Below are positions 45,206-55,216 of a stretch of 64,000 nt of DNA, piece after piece. The translations under genes were made by a program, and so were the position numbers. This stretch comes from Pictodentalium vernedei (lineage: Eukaryota; Mollusca; Scaphopoda; Dentaliida; Dentaliidae), in assembly GCA_031216915.1 (NCBI GenBank), contig CM062289.1:65975741-66039740 (forward strand), in the 5' to 3' direction. The notes beneath the pieces were generated by a model. It made no database searches, was not told the origin of the DNA, and saw only the letters and a list, made by a program, of their open reading frames with translations. How positions within the stretch are numbered: the first letter of the stretch is position 1; every line of letters starts with the position of its first letter.

Positions 45206-45292
45206 CAGCTAAGTCTGGGTCATTGGTACAGTATAAAAATGTTAAAAAATTTATAGTAATTTATATATTTTTTATACTTACCAATGACCCAG
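45206..45292 (+). repeat. Internal complementary region, copy D
   Basis: Same structure as in copies A and B with GTT at the junction. It is well preserved despite decay of the coding part. Confidence 0.9.
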
Positions 45293-45370
45293 ACGGGGAT
45301 GGCCCTCCCATGAGTTGGGAACTCATACCTCCCCGCTAAGTACATAACGCTTTTCCAGGCACTGCTTGTA

Positions 45371-45596
45371 AGAATGACTTTTGGCACCAATTTCGAGACC
45401 TCCTTGACACTGCGCATGGGCAGTGGAGGAAAGGTATGGAGGACCATATAGGACATGTAATTTTCGGTTTTAGATGCAAATTTTGGGGATTGGGGGGTAA
45501 AATTTGTGTTTGGCCCTAGAATTTAAGAGTCAGCACCAGCTAAGTCTGGGTCATTGGTAAGTATAAAAAATATATAAATTACTATAAATTTTTTAA
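45371..45596 (+). repeat. Right inverted terminal repeat, DIRS copy D
   Basis: Pairs with 32392-32592. The palindrome is CTGCGCATGGGCAG here. Confidence 0.87.
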
Positions 45597-46374
45597 TTTT
45601 CCCTGATTCCTTGTGGCGCATCAGTCCTCTTCTGCAAAGGTTGGCCATCTTTCTTTTCTTACATCACTAGTACACCCTCATGATCCTTCAGCTGTACCCA
45701 CTTACCCCACAGTTTCTTATCAACCTACCTTACAATTATTTACAGGCTTGTACTACATTGGAAGTCCTTAACTCAAAAAAATGCTCTCTATTTTCTTCTT
45801 TCCCAAGCGATTTAGGAAAGAAAAGTGGTGCAAAAGCACCAAAAAAAAAATAAGCCATAACTGGGTCGAGTGCGACCGGCGCACACCCAGTAGGGGACAC
45901 TCTTCTCCTAGTACTAATCCACGGCTTCCGGAACCAGTACACAGATGTATAACCAATGTGTCATTCTATTTTTTACAGTGATACCTTTTGACTCAATGTT
46001 AATGATGTTCCTTTACTGAATTGTGGATTCATAGCTGTTTTTTCACTATCCAGACATACAGGGCTGTGTTTTTATATATTCTCTCGATTATTCACTGTTT
46101 TTCGTGATAAATCTCTATACCGATTTTTGCGTACGTGCTGTTTTGGTCTTTTGTTCATTAATGCTACTCTTTGGGTTCTGCTTTTATCTGAGTTAGGTGT
46201 CAGCTGGGGGGTGTTGTGGCAGTTTTTCTCTCCTCTGTTGAGGGTAGAATTTCTGCCAGTTTCCTTTTTGGTTGTTGGGGTACTTTTCTGTTCCCATCGG
46301 GCCTTTCTTTCTTGCCACCTTACTTTGGTAGCCGGGGGTGTCCTGATTTAGTTTTTCTTTGGGTTCACCTTCAT
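45597..46374. other. No supported gene; possible gypsy linker trace
   Basis: On the minus strand just beside copy D the sequence reads ANLCRRGLMRHKESG, which could be a decayed gypsy RNase H-integrase linker (NADALSRR-like). That would continue the integrase remnant at 31548-32391. The rest is T-rich with short unsupported ORFs. Confidence 0.35.
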
Positions 46375-46450
46375 GACTTCTAGTTTCAACTGTACCTGTT
46401 GTGGTCATGATATGGCCACTGAATGTGACCTTAAACATCAATAAATTACT
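46375..46450. repeat. Fragment similar to the 3' part of the SINE at 60585
   Basis: GAATGTGACCTTAAACATCAATAAA here is close to the reverse complement of 60595-60625, with a further match around GGTCATGAT. It lacks the tRNA-like part. Confidence 0.5.
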
Positions 46451-47361
46451 AATGTAACCCATTTACCTAACGCAACTAGCTATAGGACAACTTCTAAAAA
46501 AAATTCCTTGATTACCAAAAAATTGTGATTTTTTTTACTCAAAAACATAGTTTATGACCCCTTATTTTAACAAACTTACTGAACTCTTTCCATTAAGGGA
46601 CTATAAGTCCCCACAAAGTAGGCCTTCTGTTTCTCAGGCCTGTTTTTGTAAAATTGCATGTGAATGGGCATTTTTTTATTTTATTTTTTATTTCTGTAAT
46701 TATATCTTTGCCATCAACAGTTCATGTTCTTTGTTTTATGTTTTAGGCCTCATAATCTACAGTGATGGTGTATTTTATTCCTTGAGTGCAGAAATGCTTT
46801 GCAATCCTAAAGAATTACAAAGCCTTGTTGCACTCAAGGGACAAATTTATTAATTTTATTAACTTGCGTAAAATATCAGACAGTCACATGAACCATTTAA
46901 TTTTTATTTTTTTAAGTTTGCATTGGTTATAAAAAGAGAGCATGCAGCAACCAAAAGGTCCATGTGGGAGGGCCTGAGAAACAAATTTTTAACTTTTTTA
47001 GGCCTGACTATAGTTATTTGTCACTTATTTTGCTTACAACTATTCTTTTGCTTCACCCATACATACAAAGTATGGAGTGGTTTGAAGAACTGTTAGTTGT
47101 GCCTTCGGCTGTGTTCAGCAATTCTTTCGAGTGAGTTGTAAGTTACTGGAGGTAATAAATGGTAACAGAAGTGATGAATCCTACACGTGCCCCAGGCACA
47201 AACAATATACAGAGAAAATAATTCTGTAGAGTTTATTCTGATGAGACTATCTATTGATTTAAATGAGATTTCTGTCACCTCTGATAAAGAAATAAAACCC
47301 ACTTCTTTTTCTCACTTTTCTGTTTATGTATCAAGTGCTTGTTGTGCTTTCCTCAGACACA
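46451..47361. other. Intergenic, MITE-like debris
   Basis: It begins GTAACCCATTTACCTAACG, similar to the TTAA MITE end, and includes an inverted pair (GAGTGCAGAAATGCTTTGCA ... near 46784-46835) but no complete element. No gene. Confidence 0.5.
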
Positions 47362-47625
47362 TTAACCCTCTATCTAACATGAAAAGCAGATGACACTTGC
47401 ATACAAAATTCTTGAGTAACTAATTTTTTCTCTCAAAAATATAGGGTATGACCCGTCTTTGGAACGAGACAAAAAAATGAAAAAATAAATAGAGAGTAAT
47501 TGCTTGACTGGACTGGTTACGTGAAATAATTCATGAGAGGTAAGGGACGTTGTACAGACACGAGTACGCAAATATGCACAAGTTTTGAAAGTGTTGTCTG
47601 CTTTTCATGTCAGGTAAAGGGTTAA
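47362..47625. mobile_element. 264-bp TTAA MITE
   Basis: TTAA at both ends (47362-47365 and 47622-47625), with inverted ends about 30 bp long (CCCTCTATCTAACATGAAAA / TTTTCATGTCAGGTAAAGGG). Confidence 0.8.
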
Positions 47626-48031
47626 TGGTAGTGCAATGCTCATGGTCAAAATGCCATGCCAGTTATCCAAGTTGTCACCAGTCATTTATGATAATTTAGT
47701 AGAACTATAGACTCTAGTGGGAATCCCGGGAAGTGAATAAGTTCTTGTTTACTGTGGTAACCAAGCTCTGTTTTATTGGTAAAATAGTACCCACTCACCA
47801 ATGTTTGGCTCAGCATGAAAGTCCTCATAGGGCAGCATGGGTATTAACGATTAACTAAACTCCATGTTGCAGTCACGATTAGCCATTGTGCAGAAATATG
47901 TGACTGTTGAACTTTAACCCTCTGCATGGTTCTGCACAGAAATTTCAGAGTGATCTACAACAACTGTCAAAGCGACTCCTCTGTGATGTAAATGTGGCAA
48001 CTCGGAGATTTAGTGGTTGTTAGAAAGGACA
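47626..48031. other. Intergenic, nothing recognised
   Basis: Moderately AT-rich unique-looking sequence. A phrase GATTAGCCATTGTGCAGAAAT at 47878 recurs in variant form at 53221. Confidence 0.55.
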
Positions 48032-49780
48032 TTTTTAGCTCACCTGACTGAAAGTCAGGGTGAGCTATTCTGATCACTTTTCGTCTGTCGTCTGTCGTCC
48101 GGCGTGAAGGTGGTGTTTGGGCTTTTTCTCCCAAACCACTGGCCGCATATTAATGAAATTTCATGTGAGTAGGGGTTATATAAGTGGATTTTGATTTTTT
48201 GTCAAATTAGGTTTCGGCTCACATTGAGCAGAGGGATGGGGCAAAAATGCTCCAATTCTTAAAAAATCTTCTTCTCAAGAACCAGCAATAGCAGAGACTT
48301 GATATTTGGTATGCAGCTTCCTTTTGAGGTGTAGACTCAAGTTTGTTCAAGAGAAGTTGGAGGGGATATATTTGACGATGTTAAAGGAGGGGCAAAGATT
48401 TTGGCCCCGCCCCAAATTTCTATTTTCCAAACCGCGAGGCCGATTTGAACCAAATTTTACATGAGTGCTTATTGGGTCATAAGTACCTAATTTATGCCGA
48501 AATTTTTTTCCCCATAGCCCCGTAGGAACCACAGGAGCTAAAAATAGAAAAAAATGAAAACGCCCACATCTCCAAAACTACACAACACTGAGAATTCTTA
48601 TTTGTTGTGAAGCTTCCTTAGGACCAACAGAATGGAATGATCAAAAAAAATTGCCATCGGTTTTATCATGGGGTACTTTTGGGGGACTTTGAAAAAGTGC
48701 TGAGTCAGCATTTTTTAACACTGTGGGTAATGGGAAAAACATAAGACTGCTTTTCTCCGAAACCTCTGCTCTAAAAGCTTTAAAATTTCACATATAACAT
48801 CTTTGGAAGATTGTTTCACATGTTTATTGAAATCAATTGCCTGGGTCGATATTTGGGCTCTCTATTGGAGCCCAAATGTTTAAATTAGTGCAGTATGAGG
48901 AGTATTTTTTTTGGGGGGGGGGGGGGGGGGGGGGGGGTATGCGTTTCTGTCAATTTTAAGCCAAAAAAAATTATTTTTTTTTTTACCCTGAAAATTTGGG
49001 GTCCGGGTGGGACCAAAATCCGAAAAAATTTTCGGGTTTTTTTTTATGCATTTCTGTCAATTTTAAGACAAAAAATTTTTTTTTTTTTTCCCCCTGGAAA
49101 TTTGGAGTCCGGGTGGGACTTATAAAATTTTGGACCAAAATCCGTAAATTTTTTTTTTGTGATTTTTATGCGTTTCTGTCAATTCTAAGACAAAAAGAAA
49201 TTTTTTTTTTTTACTCCGAAAATTTTGGGTCTGGGTGGGACTGAAAATTTTGGACCAAAATCCGGAAATTTTTGTTTTTGTTTTTATGCATTTCGGTCAG
49301 TTTTAAGACAAAAAAAAAATTTTTTTTTTTACCCTGAATATTTGGGGTCTGGGTGGGACTTCGAAAATTTTGGACCAAACTCCATAATTGTTTTGTTTTT
49401 TATGCATTTCTGTCAATTTTAAGACAAAAAAAACATTTTTTTTTTACACCAAAAAGGTGGGACTTAGAAAATTTTGGACCAAAATCCGGAAATTAGTTTT
49501 AGCGTTTTTATGCGTTTTAAGAAGAAGTAAAAAATTTAGGCTGAAAGTATTTTGTTTGGGAAAAAAATCTGTTTTTTATGTGTTTATCTCAATTTTGGGA
49601 CGTTAAAGTGCAGGAATTAGAAGGAAAATCCTGTGTATTGTGTGGGCACAATCACTTCATCTGGTTGGTATATGCTTTTCTTAGGAGGGGCATATGCAGC
49701 TTATTCAAGTCAAGTCCCTGGTTTGATATTTAGACTACCATGTCAGGTGAGCTCCCTCAGGCCCCCTGTGGCCTCTTGTT
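48032..49780. mobile_element. AGCTCA-family tandem-core repeat, second copy
   Basis: 5' hairpin AGCTCACCTGACT...AGTCAGGGTGAGCT (48037-48066), then CGTCTGTCGTCTGTCGTCC. The shared left half is TTGATATTTGGTATGCAGC, as at 21899. A second, different tandem core follows (48913-49600), then the 3' hairpin GGCCCCCTGTGGCC and CTCTTGTT. Non-coding. Confidence 0.82.
48913..49600. repeat. G tract followed by ~110-bp tandem units with A/T homopolymers
   Basis: A 25-bp G run (48913-48937) is followed by about six units carrying ATGCRTTTCTGTCAATT, AAGACAAAAA, a T run and GGGTCYGGGTGGGAC. The units are absent from the other two AGCTCA copies, so this array arose inside one insertion. Confidence 0.85.
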
Positions 49781-49896
49781 TTCTAAAGTGATAGTTGGAA
49801 CTAAAAAAGTTCTGGACTCTTCCAGCCATCACTCAATACTGTTGCCAGAACCCTGCCTCAACACGCTGAGAAATTTGAAGCTTTTCCCATAATACA

Positions 49897-50446
49897 ACTA
49901 GGAAATTAACCAGTTCAATCTTGTTTGGCAGCTCTACACTACTGCGCAAGCGATCGTTACATGAATATCCCAGTTCCGAGGTGAGACAAAAGTATTAAAC
50001 CCACCCGATATTACGCAGACAATGAATGCAATAATTAAATTGGACAAGACATTGTCGGAATTTTTAAAAAAAAAATCTTTCTGATTAAAAACGTAAATAT
50101 TTTATGAGTGTTGGTAAACGTCATTTTGTCGAGTTGAGATTGTTGAGTTATACATGTATTTCAACCACAAAATTGTGAGAGTCGTGCAAAATACGAGAAT
50201 AAGTACATCCTTTTCGTTCAGGTGCCCTAGAAATTAATTACAGCTGTAATCTGACCGTGAATCACGGCGATTTTAATATCGTGTCGGACATTGACTCAAG
50301 AAACAATCGCCAATATTAGTCGGTGATTTCTCTTAGACCTTGAGTGAAGATATCGTGGACCTGGGATATTCATGTAACGGTCGCTTGCGCAGTTAGTGTA
50401 GCTCTTTCAGGTCTGTCAAACAAGATTGATTCGGTTAAATTCCTAG
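49897..50446. repeat. Foldback element with ~75-bp inverted ends
   Basis: The left arm (AACTAGGAAATTAACC, CAATCTTGTTTG, GCGCAAGCGATCGTTACATG) mirrors 50365-50446. TTAA occurs near each end (49906-49909, 50435-50438). Internal DNA is non-coding. It abuts the next MITE directly. Confidence 0.75.
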
Positions 50447-50447
50447 T

Positions 50448-50882
50448 TCAGTGGAGCCCACTAAATTGCATATCTCTTAACTGAATAACCCTCTTAATTG
50501 AATATAATTTCACAGAACCATTTACCATACCTCCAGTACAAATTTGACCTGTTAATTGAATATAGGTTACAGAGTAAACTCCTGTTAATTGATTAAAAAG
50601 TCTTGTAACCTGTCAAGAAATTGCCCTGACTCTCCCTAGCTTTCCTTTGTTTATAGACCTTTTTGGCCTCGGTACATCCAATGCAGACATTTAATCTATT
50701 ATGCATTCTTTGACAGAGCTCATAGAGCTCTGTCAAACAAAATATAAAAGAGTAAATAGAATAAATGCTAAATTTTTCTCTAGAATACAGGAAAGTGACA
50801 CAATCCCTGTTAATTGATAACTCCTGTTAACTGAATAACTTTTATTGGCAAAGTGGCTATTCAATTAACAGGGTCCATTGTA
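50448..50882. mobile_element. 435-bp mariner-type MITE (CAGTGGAGCCC ends)
   Basis: Left end CAGTGGAGCCCA, right end GGGTCCATTGTA. The interior repeats CTGTTAATTGAATA in both directions and has a central palindrome TTTGACAGAGCTCATAGAGC. It is homologous to 61070-62829 and, inverted, to 55217-56350. Confidence 0.78.
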
Positions 50883-50959
50883 GCATTATGGGAAGAAATT
50901 ACAACTTGAAATTTTGGTATTTTGACATCAGTGTATAAGGGTTAATAAAAATACATTGT

Positions 50960-51530
50960 TAGCTGCGACGAGCAGCTCAAAATGTGGCAATGTCGGTCTG
51001 TCTGTCGGTCGATCTGTCACCAACGAGTTTAAAAAACACCGTAACTCCTAAAATACTTGATGGAATGACACCATACTTGGTATGCAAGTATATCTTCATG
51101 AGTCTACATCCTCTCAATAGTGCATGTCATTCAGATAATTTCTGTCACATTTATGGACTTGTCACCAACGCGTTTTTTTTGTCACCAACAAGTTTTCAAA
51201 CACCATAACTCCCAAGATACTTCATGGAATGACACCATACTTGGTATGCAAGGGTATTTTAATGACTTCTAGACCCTCCCAAGAGTGCACGTTGTCTGGA
51301 TAATTTCTGTCACATTTATGGACTTGTCGCCAACGAGGTTTTTTTGTCACCAATGAGATTTTGTGTCACAAATTGCACATTTTTGGCGTTACATGATTTG
51401 TCACAGCTTTGGCACTGTGACAGTGCGTCTAGTACTGTAGACTCTTTTCCTTCTGTTAAATTCTTATTCCATAACATTTTCAACTCATTTGTGATCACTG
51501 TTCACGAAATACTGTCATTGGGTTGAACCC
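50960..51530. repeat. Third tandem-core repeat family (AGCTGCGACGAGCAGCT)
   Basis: 5' hairpin AGCTGCGACGAGCAGCT (50961-50977), then GGTCTGTCTGTCGGTC, then two to three ~170-bp units (ATGGAATGACACCATACTTG at 51060 and 51223). The 3' end is not defined. Non-coding. Confidence 0.65.
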
Positions 51531-51540
51531 TAGTGGTATC

Positions 51541-51670
51541 TTCCATGTCAGTCCAATGGCAGCAATTGGGAGAGTCCATATTCATTATTTGAGGGGAGGC
51601 CAATTAATATTTTCACCGTGCAGCCTCGGGGCTACATGTTGAAAATATTGATCTGTCTTTCCACACATTC
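51541..51670. repeat. Foldback fragment related to 60195-60310
   Basis: Contains the GTGCAGCCTCGGGGCTACATG hairpin with AATATT arms and CAATTGGGAGAGTCCATATTC. The reverse complement matches 60233-60306 with scattered mismatches. Confidence 0.6.
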
Positions 51671-51771
51671 ACCTAGCAGCCATTCTACCTACTTAATGAA
51701 ATGATGATGTACTATGTTCCTGGGCCAGAAAAGTGGCCTTTTGGGTTCAGAGGGTTAAATATGTGACCATA

Positions 51772-53040
51772 ACTCTTTTTATATGCCTGTTTGTAAAAAC
51801 GGTTGTATTATGTAAACGGTCTGTCTGTCTGCCCATCTGTCTGTCCGCAGACAATTGGTTTCCGACCGTTAACTCCAGTTTGGATTATTTGATTTCAACC
51901 AAAGTTGGTATGTGTATTATCCAGTTAGTGATACAGGCCAAGTTCAAATATAGGTTCGTCCAATTATTTTTACATGAGTTATGACTCTTTTTAACTTTGA
52001 ATTTGACCTTCTATTAAGATTTTTTTTTTCTGACCAATACAGTAAACCTGTTTTGAGGGACCACTGTTGTGAGAGACCACCTGTCTTGAAAGACCACTTT
52101 GACCTTGTCCCATTTGGTTGTTTTACTGGGTAATGGACCTCACATGAGAGACCATCCGTTTTGAGAGACCACTTTTGCCTGGCAAAAAGGGTGGTCTCTC
52201 AAGACAGGTTCTACTGTAACTCCAGTTTGTTTTATTTGATTTCAACCAAAGTTGGTATGTGTATTCCCCAGCTAGTAATACAGGCCAAGTTTGAATATGG
52301 CTTACTTCCAATTACTTTTACATGAGTTATTCCCCTTTTTCGACTTAGAATTTGACCTTCTATTAAAATTTCTGGTTTCCGACCGATAACTCCAGTTTGG
52401 ATTATTTGATCTCAACCAAAGTTGGTACGTGTATTACCCCGATAGTAATATAGGCCAGGTTTGATTATGGGTTCTGGCCAATTATTTTTTACATATTTTT
52501 CCATGAGTTACATGGGCCTTTTTGACTTAGAAATTTCTCATTACCTTCAACATTTTGATTTCCGATGATAACTTGAGTTTGGATTCATAGATCAGGACCA
52601 AACTTGCTTTCTGCCTCAGTTATATCAAAATGAAGGTGTTAAGTTCGAATTGGGTATGGTCCGATGATTTTTACAAATCCCTGTGTCATTTAGGCAATTT
52701 TTCCCAAAATACATTTTGAAGGATTGGGAGTTATTACATGCCCCCAAAAATTTTGACTCCTATAAATACCCCCCCCCCCCCCCCCCCCTGTCATTTAGCT
52801 TTTTTTTTTTTTGCCGCAAAATGCATTTGACTCCTTTAACCACCCACCTCACTTCTTAACCTTGAACACTCCCCCCCCCCCCCCCCCTCAAGTTAGACAA
52901 TTTTTTTTTCTTTACTCCAAAATGCAGTTTGAAGAATTTAGCGCTTGGCAATGCAGATCATTTGTTGGATGAAAACAGTGGTTATGTACAATTTGAAAAT
53001 GCCTAACGGACGTATGACGCACTGGACATAGCCCTTGTTT
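51772..53040. repeat. Fourth tandem-core repeat family (ATATGCCTGTTTGT)
   Basis: Begins with GGTCTGTCTGTCTGCCC (51819 on). The unit marked by TAACTCCAGTTTGGATTATT recurs at about 51870, 52212 and 52388, ending near CATAGCCCTTGTTT at 53026-53040. It holds a nested MITE (52038-52218) and C tracts (52771-52788, 52869-52887). Non-coding. Confidence 0.65.
52038..52218. mobile_element. 181-bp mariner-type MITE nested in a tandem repeat
   Basis: Ends TACAGTAAACCTGTTTTGAG and its near reverse complement ending TTCTACTGTA. Removing it and one TA restores ACCAATAACTCCAG, as in the neighbouring unit (ACCGATAACTCCAG near 52383). The TA duplication is therefore directly supported. Confidence 0.85.
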
Positions 53041-53398
53041 AACCAGTTGAGGACAACATTATTTTCGATGATGTGAATATATTCATCAAAATTTGTTTTA
53101 TTACAGATTATTGAAGAGTGCCCAGGGTGGGTATCCTAGGGGGTGTCCAGGGGTAAAGATATCCTGCTACACTGGTGCTTCATTAATTAAAATTTTGCTG
53201 ATGATGATTTTATTACCTTGATTAGCAATTGTGCAGAAATAAGTGACCTTAAAAACCAGTATAAATAAATAAATAAATAATTTTTATTTTTTTCCTCAAA
53301 AACATAGTTCATGACCTTCCACACTGGAGCAAACTTAATGAATAATGCTGATGTGGTTTTATCCTTATATTAGGTAAAGGGTTTTTCAGAACTTGTCA

Positions 53399-53704
53399 TT
53401 AACTGGTTCAGTGCTAGAAGCCACTATCATGGCTCTACTGAAAAGTGTTGGAAGTCACTTTACATGGAATGCATCTGCTTGTTATTTTCCCAGCAGTAGA
53501 AGAAAACTATTTGTAGAAAATTGTTTTGTTACAATTTATTGGAGAGTGCCAATGGGCACTCTCCAATCAACTGAAACAAAACAATAATTTATAAGCAAAG
53601 TCGTGCTATACTAAGACTCCTCTTGTTAGGAGCAATGTGTCTTTAAAAATATTGGTTATGTTTCATATTGCCTTTGAAAAATAATTCACCACTGTACCAG
53701 TTAA
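53399..53704. mobile_element. 306-bp TTAA MITE (CTGGTTCAGTGCT ends)
   Basis: TTAA at 53399-53402 and 53701-53704. Central hairpin ATTGGAGAGTGCC...GGCACTCTCCAAT. It is homologous to 59056-59525. Its right TTAA is shared with the next element. Confidence 0.8.
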
Positions 53705-53956
53705 CCTGTTACCCAACATAATGATCAAAACCGGTCGGTGCTATTCACAAAAGTCGCCAATTAATTTTCATTATTTTTTCATCTTTTGTCTCAAAAACAT
53801 AGGTTGTGACCCCTCTGTGTAATGATAATGAGCTCATCGAGCTCCTTCCAATGAGGGGTCATAAACTATGTTGTTGAGATAAAAAATAAAAAAAAATAGT
53901 TATTCAAGAATTTTGTTTGCAAGTGTTGTCTGCTTTTCGTGTTAGGTAAAGGGTTA
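53701..53956. mobile_element. 256-bp TTAA MITE adjoining the previous one
   Basis: TTAA at 53701-53704 and 53953-53956, ends CCTGTTACCCAAC / GTTAGGTAAAGGG. The central palindrome is at GACCCCTCTGTG...AATGAGGGGTCA. Same family as 47362-47625. Confidence 0.8.
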
Positions 53957-54631
53957 AAGAGTTGAGTAGTTCATTCATTTTGACTACAACTGTAGGAGAC
54001 AGCTGCCAGCAGAAAGGCTTAAGTACATGTACATGTGGTTTTTAATACCCTGGTTTGATTGTCTCTCCCACATTCAGTTATTAGCTGAATTGCCCCTGGG
54101 GTAAGAGAGTCTCATTATAAATATGACACACCATTAACTTTGCCTCAGGGAACAAACATGGTCACATTTTACTGGCAGACAACCAGCTGTACCTTTCATT
54201 TCCTACAAACTGCTATCGGGAGTGTTGGCTCTATGCATGATTCATTTTAGGACTAAGATTTGTTTCTTTGTGTAAGTAGTTTCTTGAATGATTCATATTT
54301 CTTTCATGTGTTTGTGGGCTATAGGGAATATTTTCCTGTCAGTTCTATATTACTGTTTCATCTCTGATCTAGCTATTCTAGAATTTATATGGGAACAAGA
54401 GCTTTATGTACAAATTTATCTTACAATCAACATGTATTTTGTCTGTATTAACTCCGCAACTGTCGTATATCCGACCTCCTAATACAGGTGTTTGTATCAG
54501 GGGGTCAGATACAAGCATGTTCCTTTCATGTGAGTTCCATTTTTTTCTTTTTGTTCATCCGTCCGAATAAATAGTTTGTTATATATTCGTCTACCTTCTT
54601 GACTTATCCCCAATATATTGTAAGATAAAAT
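53957..54631. other. Intergenic, nothing recognised
   Basis: A short ORF at 54288-54482 is unsupported. No repeat structure seen. Confidence 0.55.
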
Positions 54632-54795
54632 GATTATTACCATTATGTGGATGTAGATGTACAAAATATGTATCCGAGTCTCACTCTGGGTTCTAAGGGT
54701 AGATCACAACTCGTCTTCGACTCGTCGTGATCTGCCCCCAGAACCCAAAGCTCGACTCGGATACATATTTTGTACATCCACATGATGGTAATAAT
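54632..54795. repeat. 164-bp near-perfect palindrome
   Basis: Arms of about 80 bp run from GATTATTACCATTATGTGG to its mirror ending GGTAATAATC. The centre lies at ACTCGTCTTCGACTCGTCG (about 54710-54728). No direct duplication is obvious outside. Confidence 0.88.
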
Positions 54796-55216
54796 CTCTG
54801 TGTATCTTTAATTTTTTTCTGATGAAAGACTGTTGCATGTACAGACATATGCTGTGAGAAAGAGTTCTCAGTGCATGTATCACAAAAATGGCAGTGACCA
54901 AGGTGGCTTTGAATCACTGACAAAAATGGGAAAAATTATGTGATACAATCATGTTGGAAAGGGCTTTCGGTGGGTTACCAAAAAATCACAGAATCTGAAG
55001 GTGTCATTGAGTTATTGATGAAAATAGGGAAAATGAATATGTACAGAATGAAATGGTTAGTGCTCCAAAAATATGAGAAAAATAGATAAAGTAAAAATTT
55101 TACTCTAGTTTGTCATGCTAGTTTGAAAAAAAAAATATTTTGAAATTTATGACGATAATTTTCTTTAAATTGATATCTGAAAAATACTTGTTTTTAATAG
55201 GTTAAGACAATTGTAG
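54796..55216. other. Intergenic, nothing recognised
   Basis: AT-rich. Minus-strand short ORFs overlap the palindrome and are not supported. Confidence 0.55.

Larger units (their letters stand above)
32392..45596 (+). mobile_element. DIRS retrotransposon copy D (decayed, split by an Academ-like transposon)
   Basis: The left ITR is at 32392-32592, the ICR at 45206-45292 and the right ITR at 45371-45596. Leader, gag, RT and a short recombinase fragment are in the family order but riddled with stops. A deletion of about 0.85 kb removes the end of RT and most of the recombinase (junction about 37749-37752). The 6558-bp transposon 38562-45119 is inserted in the 3' noncoding region. The right tip ends TTTTTTAA. 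Confidence 0.9.

Noticed and set aside
48895-49606. Overlapping Phe/Lys-rich ORFs with repeated KIRKFF-like peptides
   Set aside because: Produced by T/A homopolymers in a ~110-bp tandem array.
54288-54482. Small hydrophobic ORF (64 codons) as a possible membrane protein gene
   Set aside because: AT-rich intergenic sequence commonly gives such ORFs; no start context, homolog or splice evidence visible.
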